A DNA stretch of 64,000 bases from Rhodoferax antarcticus ANT.BR. Its GTDB lineage: Bacteria; Pseudomonadota; Gammaproteobacteria; Burkholderiales; Burkholderiaceae_C. The translations under genes and the position numbers were made by a program. Below the pieces are notes generated by a model. That model ran no database searches. It saw only the letters and a list, made by a program, of their open reading frames with translations, and was not told the origin of the DNA. Location of the stretch: contig NZ_MSYM01000011.1 in the NCBI RefSeq assembly GCF_001938565.1, positions 248,001-312,000 of the forward strand, given 5' to 3'. Numbering within the stretch: the first letter of the stretch is position 1; each line of letters begins with the position of its first letter. Of the stretch, positions 27,270 to 34,060 are shown one piece after another.

Positions 27270-27596
27270 TCAGAGAGCTTCAGCGAAGCGGCCGGCCATC
27301 AAAATGCTGGCGTGCAGCTTGGTGGTGGCATCGTTGTCCACCTTGGCTGGGGCGTGGTTGGTCAGCAGGCTCCACACGATGTCATCATCCACCCGGAAGC
27401 GGCACAGCAGCATGGGGCTGGCGGCGATCTTCAGAATTTGCGCCGGTGATAGTGTGGCAATCATCTCCGCAGACTCTTCCGAGATGCCGAGGCGAAACAG
27501 CGCCTCAGCCTTGTCGCGGCGAATCACGTTTTGCGCCAGCATCAGGTAGGTGAGGTTGGCATCGCGGATTTCCTGGTTGAGTTGCTCGTCGTTCAT
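27270..27596 (-). CDS. flhD: flagellar master regulator subunit FlhD
   Basis: This 108-residue regulator forms the activator complex with FlhC. It shows EIRDANLTYLMLAQNVIRRD with KAEALFRLGIS and the helix pair EMIATLSPAQILKIAASPML, then LCRFRVDDDIVWSLLTNH. FlhDC presumably turns on class II operons here (flgB, flhB, fliF, fliL). The leader is shared with the divergent hipB-like gene. Confidence 0.94.
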   Translation of the reverse strand: MNDEQLNQEIRDANLTYLMLAQNVIRRDKAEALFRLGISEESAEMIATLSPAQILKIAASPMLLCRFRVDDDIVWSLLTNHAPAKVDNDATTKLHASILMAGRFAEAL

Positions 27597-27748
27597 GGTG
27601 GGCTCCGTGGGAAAAATCGGGTCATTTAATTGGATGGTGTTTGGGGCCTAATTACCTTCTTCAGCACCATGGAGCCGATTCTGAAACGGTGCGCCAGAAA
27701 CTTGAATCAGCGTTTGGCTGTGCTGTGTGTCGGGTTTTGGAGCAGGCT

Positions 27749-27767
27749 TGTAGGGGAAATTCCTACA
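27749..27767. promoter_or_regulatory. near-palindromic operator candidate between flhD and hipB
   Basis: TGTAGG (27749-27754) and CCTACA (27762-27767) are perfect inverted arms around a GGAAATT core. The symmetric TAGG/CCTA arms resemble sites of LuxR/NarL-type response regulators, which often control flhDC. It lies 153 bases upstream of flhD and 35 bases upstream of the hipB-like start, so it could act on either gene. Only the palindrome is observed; the binder is inferred. Confidence 0.35.
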
Positions 27768-27801
27768 TGGGTGGCCTTGAACCTGTCTGCTCAGTGTTCG
27801 G

Positions 27802-28200
27802 ATGAATATAATCAACCTCATGGAGCCCTTTAAGTCATCTAGTGATTCTGTTGAGGTGGATAAGCCTATATCGTTGCCAATGCCCCTTCCGGTAGATCGG
27901 GCCATCCGCAAGCTGGGTAGCGACGTGTCACTGGCGCGGCGGCGGCGCCATATTTCGCAACAGTCGCTTGCCGAAAGAATTGGCGCATCGGTTTCTACCA
28001 TCCGGCGTATGGAAAAAGGAGACTCGCGTGTGCCGATTCATTTCTATGCGCGGGTGATGCACCTGTTTGGCGTGCTTGATGGGCTCTCCAAGTTGCTTGA
28101 CACGGCCAAAGACGACATTGGTCTGACTCTGACGGATGCGCAATTACCTCAGCGGATTCGCGCCCGGTCGGTTAAAGGCGATTCGCCGGGCGCGCTATGA
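27802..28200 (+). CDS. hipB: HipB-like XRE-family antitoxin/repressor
   Basis: This 132-residue protein has an XRE helix-turn-helix at about residues 45-100: DVSLARRRRHISQQSLAERI, then GASVSTIRRMEKGDSRVPIH. The arrangement fits HipB-type antitoxins. Its stop overlaps the next start (ATGA), the usual coupling in toxin-antitoxin operons. The ATG at 27802 or 27820 could be used; the N-terminus is low in complexity. It should bind its own promoter region, which also serves flhD in the other direction. Confidence 0.75.
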   Translation: MNIINLMEPFKSSSDSVEVDKPISLPMPLPVDRAIRKLGSDVSLARRRRHISQQSLAERIGASVSTIRRMEKGDSRVPIHFYARVMHLFGVLDGLSKLLDTAKDDIGLTLTDAQLPQRIRARSVKGDSPGAL

Positions 28201-29498
28201 ACCCGTCGACCCATATCAAGCAGCAAATTGATGTCTGCATCGGTCAGTCTGGCACTACCGTTGGCAGTCTCACCTACGTCAAGCAAGGGCAGCGTGAGAA
28301 CACAGCTTTTGTGTACGACCCAAGCTGGCTGGCAAGCCCAGACAGTTTCAAGATCTCGCCAGAGCTTGAATTGACGGCCGACTTTCAATGGCGCAGGGCA
28401 GCGTCTGCATTGGATTCGCCATTTAGCTATGCAGTGGCAGATACCGCGCCTGATGCATGGGGCCGCCGCGTCATTGCGCGGGACCATGCCAAGCGGCGCA
28501 AAACAGCGCCAACCCTGGCCGCCTTGACCGAACTGGACTACCTGCTCGCGGTTGACGACTCCAGTCGGGTGGGCGCGCTGCGCCTGCGCGACAGGGCCAA
28601 AAACTACTGCAGGGCAGCCGAACAAGGGCAGCGCAGTACCCCGCCCTTGGTAGAGCTGCAACACATGTATGGCGCCAGTCGAGCCGTCGAAAGCGGCACT
28701 GAAACCGCCGAAGACCTGAAATACCTCCAAGGCAAGGGCACATCACTGGGCGGTATGCGGCCCAAGTGCACCGTTATTGATGCTAACGGTCGGCTCGCCA
28801 TTGGCAAGTTTCCCAGCATCATCGACAACCGTAGCGTCACCCGGGGGGAGGTTTTAGCGCTCCGGCTGGCGCGGCTGGCCGGTATTGACGCTGCACCCGC
28901 GCGCGTGATTGACGTTGACGGCGTAGCCATGGCCATCATTGAGCGCTTTGACCGTACCGCAGTCGACGCCCGCATACCCTACCTTTCAGCCGCATCCATG
29001 TTGCAGGCGTCACGCCAAGATGAGCACGCCTATACCGAAATTGCGGATGCCATACGTGCCAACTGCGCCGCGCCGACTGCAGATGCCCAGCAGCTATGGA
29101 GGCGCATGGTCTTTAACCTGCTCATTACCAACGTGGATGATCATCTGCAAAACCATGGCTTTTTGCATGTTGGCTGTGGGCAATGGCGACTCGCACCGGC
29201 CTTTGACCTGAATCCGTTCCCTGATAAAGAGCGCGAATCAAAAACCTGGCTGTCAGAGCTAGATGGCCCGGTGACAGACGTGGCCACCTTGCTGGCGCGC
29301 TGTGGCTACTTCGCTCTGACTGCGGCGAAAGCCCTGCGCGTGTTGTCCGAGGTCTATGCTGCGGTTGCTGATTGGAAAAAAGTCGCTCTCAGTGAGGTTG
29401 TTGGCTTGCAACCCAAAGATCTGGACGACTTTGCGTCGGCCTTTGAGCATGAGCAGATGACAGCAGCCCGCCATTTTTTGACTACTACGCCTGGCTGA
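28197..29498 (+). CDS. hipA: HipA-family serine/threonine kinase toxin
   Basis: This 433-residue protein has the HipA layout. The N-terminal couple-hipA region (VGSLTYVKQGQRENTAFVYD) is followed by the glycine-rich loop GTSLGGMRPKCTVID, then the nucleotide-binding Lys in LAIGKFPS. The catalytic loop NVDDHLQNHGFL and metal-binding LAPAFDLNPFPD complete the set. All kinase residues look intact. E. coli HipA phosphorylates glutamyl-tRNA synthetase and causes persistence; the target here is unknown. It overlaps hipB by four bases. Confidence 0.85.
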   Translation: MNPSTHIKQQIDVCIGQSGTTVGSLTYVKQGQRENTAFVYDPSWLASPDSFKISPELELTADFQWRRAASALDSPFSYAVADTAPDAWGRRVIARDHAKRRKTAPTLAALTELDYLLAVDDSSRVGALRLRDRAKNYCRAAEQGQRSTPPLVELQHMYGASRAVESGTETAEDLKYLQGKGTSLGGMRPKCTVIDANGRLAIGKFPSIIDNRSVTRGEVLALRLARLAGIDAAPARVIDVDGVAMAIIERFDRTAVDARIPYLSAASMLQASRQDEHAYTEIADAIRANCAAPTADAQQLWRRMVFNLLITNVDDHLQNHGFLHVGCGQWRLAPAFDLNPFPDKERESKTWLSELDGPVTDVATLLARCGYFALTAAKALRVLSEVYAAVADWKKVALSEVVGLQPKDLDDFASAFEHEQMTAARHFLTTTPG

Positions 29499-29618
29499 GC
29501 CCGCAACATGATCTGTGGGGAACAGTCGCATGATGCCTGTAGGGGCCGACGCGTTTGAACGTTTCAGGCCGATCACCGTGCGCAAAAGATCATTACAGCC
29601 GCATTGGATGAGTTCAAT

Positions 29619-29672
29619 GCGAAATAGGCGTCTAGCCCTCGTGGAACAAGGGCGAGAAGCTACGAAAATGGC
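29619..29672 (+). repeat. dispersed palindromic repeat within direct repeat A
   Basis: GCGAAATAGGCGTCTAGCCC, then TCGTGGAACAAGGGCGAG and AAGCTACGAAAATG. The core TAGCCCT / AGGGCGA is an inverted pair. Confidence 0.65.
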
Positions 29673-29698
29673 AGCAGATCTGGAATCCCCTTACTCGG

Positions 29699-29920
29699 CT
29701 AACGCAGAGCAGTGCCAGCATCTTGTGGCGGCGTCTTGGCCGCTGGGCACGGGTTCAGCTTGGTCGCCAGAAAATCGTCATAGTCTTTCATCACCAGCGC
29801 GAAAGTTTGGTTGATGCCTTGCTCGACGAGGCTGTCCGCGCCGAGCACGCTCAGGCCGCTCAGAATCTCGCGGGCTTCGCGAAAACCATGCTTAAAGCCG
29901 CCGGGTAGCAGATTCAACAA
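29699..29920 (-). pseudogene. decayed C-terminal gene fragment, copy A
   Basis: The 73-residue reading frame has HGFREAREILSGLSVLGADS and then INQTFALVMKDYDDFLATKL. It is about 80% identical to the fragment at 31504-31716. Compared with that copy an extra base near 29914 shifts the frame just upstream, and no ATG is available, only TTG. It looks like the end of a longer protein. From memory the sequence recalls the C-terminal part of DUF5610-type proteins, but I could not check this. Confidence 0.5.
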
Positions 29921-30191
29921 AATTGCGCGCCACTGTTTGTGAGTTCAAATTTTGTTCTAGGGCTGCGCGGCATAAGCGTCGAAAAAAGCTGTAGAAAGCG
30001 ACAAAATGCGCCCGGCCGTGGCCTGCGGCGTGTATGTATCCGTAGGTGTGAGTATTGGGCGTTAAGGCGCCCCCCTTGACTCATCGGCAAACCTGGCTAA
30101 GAGTTGAACCAAACTGGAAAAAACAGGTTTTTTTGAGCTTTAGAAAATGGGCCGGGTGCCGGTGGCAGCGTCCAACGCCGCATAGCCCGGC

Positions 30192-30230
30192 TTGTCAACA
30201 AAGTGTTTGCCAAGTACTCTGCGTTGCCCT
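30192..30230 (-). pseudogene. remnant of a second Rpn-like gene copy
   Basis: TTGTC-A-ACAAAG-T-GTTTGCCAAGT here matches 31100-31125 inside the intact Rpn-like gene with two mismatches (TTGTCGACAAAGCGTTTGCC). In the intact gene this encodes GKRFVDKL. It suggests a truncated second copy. Confidence 0.4.
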
Positions 30231-30238
30231 TAACGACA

Positions 30239-30261
30239 AATCCCGGTACAAGACCGGGATT
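30239..30261. terminator. hairpin terminator behind the Rpn-like gene
   Basis: AATCCCGGT and ACCGGGATT form a perfect 9-bp stem with a 5-base loop. It lies 25 bases past the stop of the minus-strand Rpn-like gene. Plus-strand sequence after it (GTTGTTT) is T-rich, so it may work in both directions. Confidence 0.65.
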
Positions 30262-30285
30262 GTTGTTTAGGAGAGACTGCTTTGG

Positions 30286-31302
30286 TCAGTGGGTTGACGG
30301 TGGTGGGCCATCAAAAACCGCCGAAAGGCTGGGCGCATCCAGAACCAAATCCAGCCAGGCATCAAGTTGCTTTGAACTTGCGGTTGTTATCTTGCCAACA
30401 GTGTCAGACGGAATAACGCCAAAGCGCTTGGTCAGCAGCTTTTGCAGCGCCAATGCTTCGCCTTGCTGCATACCTTGCCGCATACCTTGCTGCATACCTT
30501 GCTGCATGCCTTGCTGCATGCCAGCCTGCATACCCTTTTCAATCGCGATTCGTTCAAAACTTGATACATAAGCCATTTTTTTCTCCTGCGCCAAATTCGC
30601 CACATTTTGCCATAGCTGCACTGAAAGATAGTCGGGCAGCTTCATCATCCAGTCCAGCACATACAGCAAATCAAGAATACTTTGACGCGCCCAACCGCGG
30701 CGAAACAATAACTGAATCAGCCGCCACTTGGCGGCAAACCGTGCCTGCGGATCGGTGCGGGTAGCTCTGGTTTGCAGGTGGGCCAGTGTGACCAAGGCAA
30801 ACGGATTGGGGTCGTTTTCAAGGGACGCTGCCCGGTCGGCGTAATCCAGCAGCTTGGCAATCGGAAAACGGATGCCCATCTGGCAGTCCAGCACGTCGTA
30901 GCCAAACTCTTGTGGTTTCCAGCTTGGCGTGTCATCAGCCAACACCGCCATGCTGGCCACTGGGCGATGGTAGCGGTCGTAAATCCGGTAGTTGTAGACG
31001 AACATGCGCTCCGCAAATTCAGCCTGGGCGCTGCCCTGCACTTCAAGGTGAATGTAAATCCAGTCTTCCTGACCAGACAGGCGGTTGACCTGCACCAGTT
31101 TGTCGACAAAGCGTTTGCCAAGTTCGGCGTCTTGCACCACGGCTTGAAGCTCCTGGTCAAGAAAGATGTAGCCCTTTTGCCAGTCAATCTGGCAGTGCGC
31201 TTTGGGAAAATAGAAGGCCATGAATTCAGGGAAGTGGTGCTCAATGGCTTCCTTCCACGGCGTGTCGTAGTTGTCAGGGATGGCAGCGATATCGGTGGTC
31301 AT
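30286..31302 (-). CDS. Rpn-like PD-(D/E)XK nuclease/transposase-related protein with DUF4351-like tail
   Basis: This 338-residue protein resembles the Rpn/YadD recombination-promoting nuclease families. The N-terminal half has DTPWKEAIEHHFPEFMAFYF and then WIYIHLEVQGSAQAEFAERM with FVYNYRIYDRY. The acidic E-x-Q in HLEVQ fits a PD-(D/E)XK core. A glutamine-rich linker of six tandem G-M-Q-x units (about residues 257-280) precedes a helical C-terminus (ALQKLLTKRFGVIPSDTVGK) like DUF4351. The gene is flanked by direct repeats and backed by a hairpin terminator. Function is inferred from the fold family only. Confidence 0.7.
   Translation of the reverse strand: MTTDIAAIPDNYDTPWKEAIEHHFPEFMAFYFPKAHCQIDWQKGYIFLDQELQAVVQDAELGKRFVDKLVQVNRLSGQEDWIYIHLEVQGSAQAEFAERMFVYNYRIYDRYHRPVASMAVLADDTPSWKPQEFGYDVLDCQMGIRFPIAKLLDYADRAASLENDPNPFALVTLAHLQTRATRTDPQARFAAKWRLIQLLFRRGWARQSILDLLYVLDWMMKLPDYLSVQLWQNVANLAQEKKMAYVSSFERIAIEKGMQAGMQQGMQQGMQQGMRQGMQQGEALALQKLLTKRFGVIPSDTVGKITTASSKQLDAWLDLVLDAPSLSAVFDGPPPSTH
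30461..30532 (-). repeat. six 12-bp tandem repeats inside the Rpn-like gene
   Basis: On the plus strand the unit CCTTGCTGCATA recurs six times with one to three changes per copy. It encodes G-M-Q-Q type repeats in the linker. The number of units can change by slippage without breaking the frame. Confidence 0.9.
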
Positions 31303-31419
31303 GGCGGAAATGTTACGCCATCATCGGGTTCGCCGCCCAACGCCAGCAACAGCGCTTCTAAATCACCCAGAGCTAGACCGTGCACAAAAGAGCGTTACGC
31401 CCGCACTGAGCTACTTAAA

Positions 31420-31472
31420 AGCAAAATAGACCTGTAGCCCATATGGAATAAGCGCAAAAAGCTACGAAAGTA
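31420..31472 (+). repeat. dispersed palindromic repeat within direct repeat B
   Basis: AGCAAAATAGACCTGTAGCC, then CATATGGAATAAGCGC and AAAAAGCTACGAAAG. It aligns with the copy at 29619-29672. Confidence 0.6.
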
Positions 31473-31503
31473 ATAGCAATTTCTAGCTAATGCCCTTACT
31501 TGA

Positions 31504-31716
31504 CTAACGCTGGGCCGCACTTGTGTCTTGTAGCGGCGTGTTGGCCGCTGGTTGGGGGTTCAGCTTTGCGGCCAGAAAATCGTCATAGCCCTTCATCACC
31601 AGCGCAAAAGTTTGGTTGATGCCTTGCTCAATGGGGCTGTCCGCGCCGAGCACACCCAAACCGCTGAGGATGTCCCGGGCTTCGCCAAAACCACGCTCAA
31701 AACCGCCGCGAATCAA
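31504..31716 (-). pseudogene. decayed C-terminal gene fragment, copy B
   Basis: The 70-residue frame reads GGFERGFGEARDILSGLGVL, then INQTFALVMKGYDDFLAAKL. The frame stays open a little further upstream (GTGARNFVDLIRGGFERG) with no ATG or GTG. That is what a severed C-terminal domain would look like rather than a whole gene. It is paralogous to 29699-29920. A DUF5610-like origin is possible but unverified. Confidence 0.5.
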
Positions 31717-31845
31717 ATCGACAAAATTGCGCGCCCCTGTTCCCCCAAAATTTCAAAATAGACAAGATATAGGCCGCTATTGCCAGGCTTGCAGCGCGCA
31801 GACTGCGCTTACAGTTGGGGCTTCAAACCTTGGAGCTGCCACGCC

Positions 31846-32616
31846 ATGAAAGCGGTGATTCTTGCAGGGGGTCTTGGGACCCGCATTTCGGAGGAAACCC
31901 ACCTCAAGCCCAAGCCCATGATCGAGATTGGCGGCAAGCCCATCTTGTGGCACATCATGAAGACCTACTCCGCCCACGGCGTGAATGACTTTGTGATCTG
32001 CTGCGGCTACAAAGGCTACGTCATCAAGGAATACTTCGCCAACTACTTCCTCCACATGTCCGACGTCACCTTTGACCTAGCCAACAACCAGATGGAAGTG
32101 CATGAGCACCACGCCGAACCCTGGCGGGTAACGTTGGTGGACACCGGTGAAGACACGCAAACGGGCGGGCGTCTCAAACGTGTGGCGCGCTACTTGCAGG
32201 GCGAAGACGCTTTTTGCTTCACCTATGGTGATGGCGTGGCGAATGTGGACATTCGCGCCAGCATCGCCTTCCACCAAGCCCACGGTAAGCTGGCCACGGT
32301 GACCGCCGTGCAGCCCCCGGGCCGTTTTGGTGCTTTGCAGACCAAAGGTGGACAAGTCAAGAGTTTTGCTGAAAAGCCACGAGGCGACGGTGGGCAGATC
32401 AATGGCGGCTACTTCATTCTCTCGCCACAGGTCTTGAGCCTTATTCAAGGCGATGCCAGTCCTTGGGAATCTGCTCCGCTTGAGACCCTGACAAGTCAAC
32501 AACAACTCATGGCATTCGAACACCATGGCTTTTGGCAGCCTATGGACACCCTGCGTGACAAAACGCAGCTTGAAGACCTGTGGGAATCTGGCCAAGCGCC
32601 ATGGAAGGTGTGGTAA
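31846..32616 (+). CDS. rfbF: glucose-1-phosphate cytidylyltransferase RfbF
   Basis: This 256-residue enzyme makes CDP-glucose from glucose-1-phosphate and CTP, the first step to CDP-3,6-dideoxyhexoses. The nucleotidyltransferase signature is [20 protein letters not shown] with [18 protein letters not shown]. Further landmarks are [11 protein letters not shown] (metal-binding Asp), FAEKP and NGGYFIL. The ATG at 31846 starts exactly at the signature. The stop overlaps the rfbG start (TAATG). Confidence 0.95.
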   Translation: MKAVILAGGLGTRISEETHLKPKPMIEIGGKPILWHIMKTYSAHGVNDFVICCGYKGYVIKEYFANYFLHMSDVTFDLANNQMEVHEHHAEPWRVTLVDTGEDTQTGGRLKRVARYLQGEDAFCFTYGDGVANVDIRASIAFHQAHGKLATVTAVQPPGRFGALQTKGGQVKSFAEKPRGDGGQINGGYFILSPQVLSLIQGDASPWESAPLETLTSQQQLMAFEHHGFWQPMDTLRDKTQLEDLWESGQAPWKVW

Positions 32617-33674
32617 TGCACCCCAACGCATCTTTTTGGCGCGGTAAGCGCGTGCTGCTCACCGGGCACACCGGTTTCAAAGGCGGGTGGCTGGCCTTGT
32701 GGCTGCAGCGCCTGGGGGCAGAAGTCACTGGTTTGGCGTTGGTACCCAACACGACACCTAGCCTTTTTGACACGGCGCGTGTCTCGGATGGAATGTGCAG
32801 CCGTCTCTGCGACATTCGTGACGCAACTGCCGTTGCGCACCTGATGCAAGAGGCGCAGCCGGAGCTTGTGTTACACCTTGCCGCCCAGCCCTTGGTGCGC
32901 GCCAGCTACCGTGACCCGTTGGCTACTTTTTCCACCAACGTTATGGGCACTGCGAACTTGCTGGAGTCCCTGCGCGGCCTAGCCAGCGTGCGGGTGGCCG
33001 TCATGGTGACCACCGACAAGGTCTACCGCAACCTGGAGCACGCCTACCCCTACCGAGAAGACGATGCGCTGGGCGGGCATGACCCTTATAGCGCCAGCAA
33101 GGCGGCCAGCGAACTGGTGATTGCCAGCTACCGCGACGCTTTTTTGGCGCAGCAAGGTGTAGCTATTGCCAGCGCGCGCGCGGGCAATGTCATAGGCGGA
33201 GGCGACTGGTCTGAGGATCGCCTTATTCCTGACGCGGTGCGGGCTTGGCAAGCGGGTCAGACCCTGTCTATTCGTAGCCGCCAAGCCATTCGCCCCTGGC
33301 AACATGTACTGGAGCCCTTGGCGGGCTATCTTCGCTTGGCCGAGGTTTTGTGGGAGCAGCCAGAGCTTGCCGGTGCCTACAATTTTGGTCCTCCCACGCA
33401 TGAGGCCGCAACGGTAGAAAAAGTAATGAAAATGGCATCTAGCCCATACCCCTATTGCGCAACAAGCTATCAGATAAATAGTAGTCATCCGCATGAGACT
33501 GCGTGGCTGGCGCTGGAAACCGCCAAGGCGCGCAGCGTGCTGGGCGTGCATCCGCGCTGGACTCTGCCGCAGGCTGTTGCGCGCACCATGGATTGGTATG
33601 TAAAGCAGCACGCTGGTGCCGATGCGCGGGAATTGTGTGGCGTGGACATTGATTCTTATGAGTCAAACGAATGA
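32616..33674 (+). CDS. rfbG: CDP-glucose 4,6-dehydratase RfbG
   Basis: This 352-residue SDR enzyme converts CDP-glucose to CDP-4-keto-6-deoxyglucose. It has the NAD motif LLTGHTGFKGGWLALWL, HLAAQPLVRASY and VTTDKVYRN. The catalytic YSASKAASE, ARAGNVIGGGDWSEDRLIPD and RPWQHVLEPLAGYL follow. The C-terminal HPHETAWLALETAKARSVLG is standard. The stretch MASSPYPYCATSYQINSS just before it comes from a dispersed-repeat copy read in frame (33427-33483). Translation is coupled to rfbF by a one-base overlap. Confidence 0.94.
   Translation: MHPNASFWRGKRVLLTGHTGFKGGWLALWLQRLGAEVTGLALVPNTTPSLFDTARVSDGMCSRLCDIRDATAVAHLMQEAQPELVLHLAAQPLVRASYRDPLATFSTNVMGTANLLESLRGLASVRVAVMVTTDKVYRNLEHAYPYREDDALGGHDPYSASKAASELVIASYRDAFLAQQGVAIASARAGNVIGGGDWSEDRLIPDAVRAWQAGQTLSIRSRQAIRPWQHVLEPLAGYLRLAEVLWEQPELAGAYNFGPPTHEAATVEKVMKMASSPYPYCATSYQINSSHPHETAWLALETAKARSVLGVHPRWTLPQAVARTMDWYVKQHAGADARELCGVDIDSYESNE
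33427..33483 (+). repeat. dispersed palindromic repeat inside rfbG
   Basis: TGAAAATGGCATCTAGCCC, then ATACCCCTATTGCGC and AACAAGCTATCAGATAAATA. It is read in frame in rfbG, in a surface-loop region shortly before the conserved HPHE motif. Confidence 0.6.
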
Positions 33675-33796
33675 ATGCATCCGCTAAAGTCGCCGCCACT
33701 GTTAGTCTAATTTTTGGGCGTTACTGTGCTGCAGTCATCATGGCTGTAAATCAGCATTGACGTGCTCACCACGCGCTCAGAAACGGAGTAGCCCAT

Positions 33797-34060
33797 ATGC
33801 TTGCCATACAAGCCCATTGCCATGACGGTCACATCCAACTAGACCAGCTGGCCCATCTGGGCATCCCCCGGGATGCTGAGGTGGTGGTCGTATTCTTGCC
33901 AAAGGGCACATCACTGCCTAGCAACAGCGCCGCTGCACTCAGCGCAGTGGCAGCCAGCCTACGCCCCGAGCAGCGCGCCGCATGGCAAATGCAAAGCCAA
34001 AGTGGTTTTGCTCAGACCGATCTACTTAACCCAGCAGAAGACGTGTGGAACCATGCTTGA
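33797..34060 (+). CDS. MazE/AbrB-type antitoxin
   Basis: This 87-residue protein has a short beta-rich N-terminus ([20 protein letters not shown]) like AbrB/MazE antitoxins. A flexible C-terminal tail ends with [11 protein letters not shown], a typical toxin-binding tail. Its stop overlaps the start of the next gene by eight bases, the coupling normally seen for an antitoxin-toxin pair. It sits inside the rfb operon, between rfbG and the toxin-RfbH fusion. Confidence 0.7.
   Translation: MLAIQAHCHDGHIQLDQLAHLGIPRDAEVVVVFLPKGTSLPSNSAAALSAVAASLRPEQRAAWQMQSQSGFAQTDLLNPAEDVWNHA

Larger units (their letters stand above)
29576..29953. repeat. direct repeat copy A flanking the Rpn-like gene
   Basis: This segment and 31378-31754 are homologous along about 378 bases in the same orientation, with many substitutions and a few indels. 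Each contains a copy of the dispersed palindromic repeat followed by a short minus-strand coding fragment. Landmarks are CCGTGCGCAAAAGA at the left and AAAATTGCGCGCC at the right. Confidence 0.75.
29921..30285. other. gene-poor stretch with remnants
   Basis: No convincing gene is present. It holds the right end of direct repeat A, a truncated piece of an Rpn-like gene at 30192-30230, a hairpin terminator at 30239-30261, and otherwise low-information sequence with an A-rich run near 30116-30130. Confidence 0.5.
31378..31754. repeat. direct repeat copy B flanking the Rpn-like gene
   Basis: Same orientation as copy A at 29576-29953. Landmarks are CCGTGCACAAAAGA at the left and AAAATTGCGCGCC near the right end. 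The two copies bracket the Rpn-like gene. Confidence 0.75.

Noticed and set aside
29515-29814. Plus-strand 99-codon frame after hipA
   Set aside because: It runs through direct repeat A and opposite the decayed fragment; no ribosome site or similarity supports it.
30055-30270. Plus-strand 71-codon frame
   Set aside because: It crosses the Rpn remnant and the terminator hairpin; composition does not look coding.
30461-30532. Tandem repeats as a CRISPR array
   Set aside because: The 12-bp units are contiguous with no spacers and are in frame within a gene.
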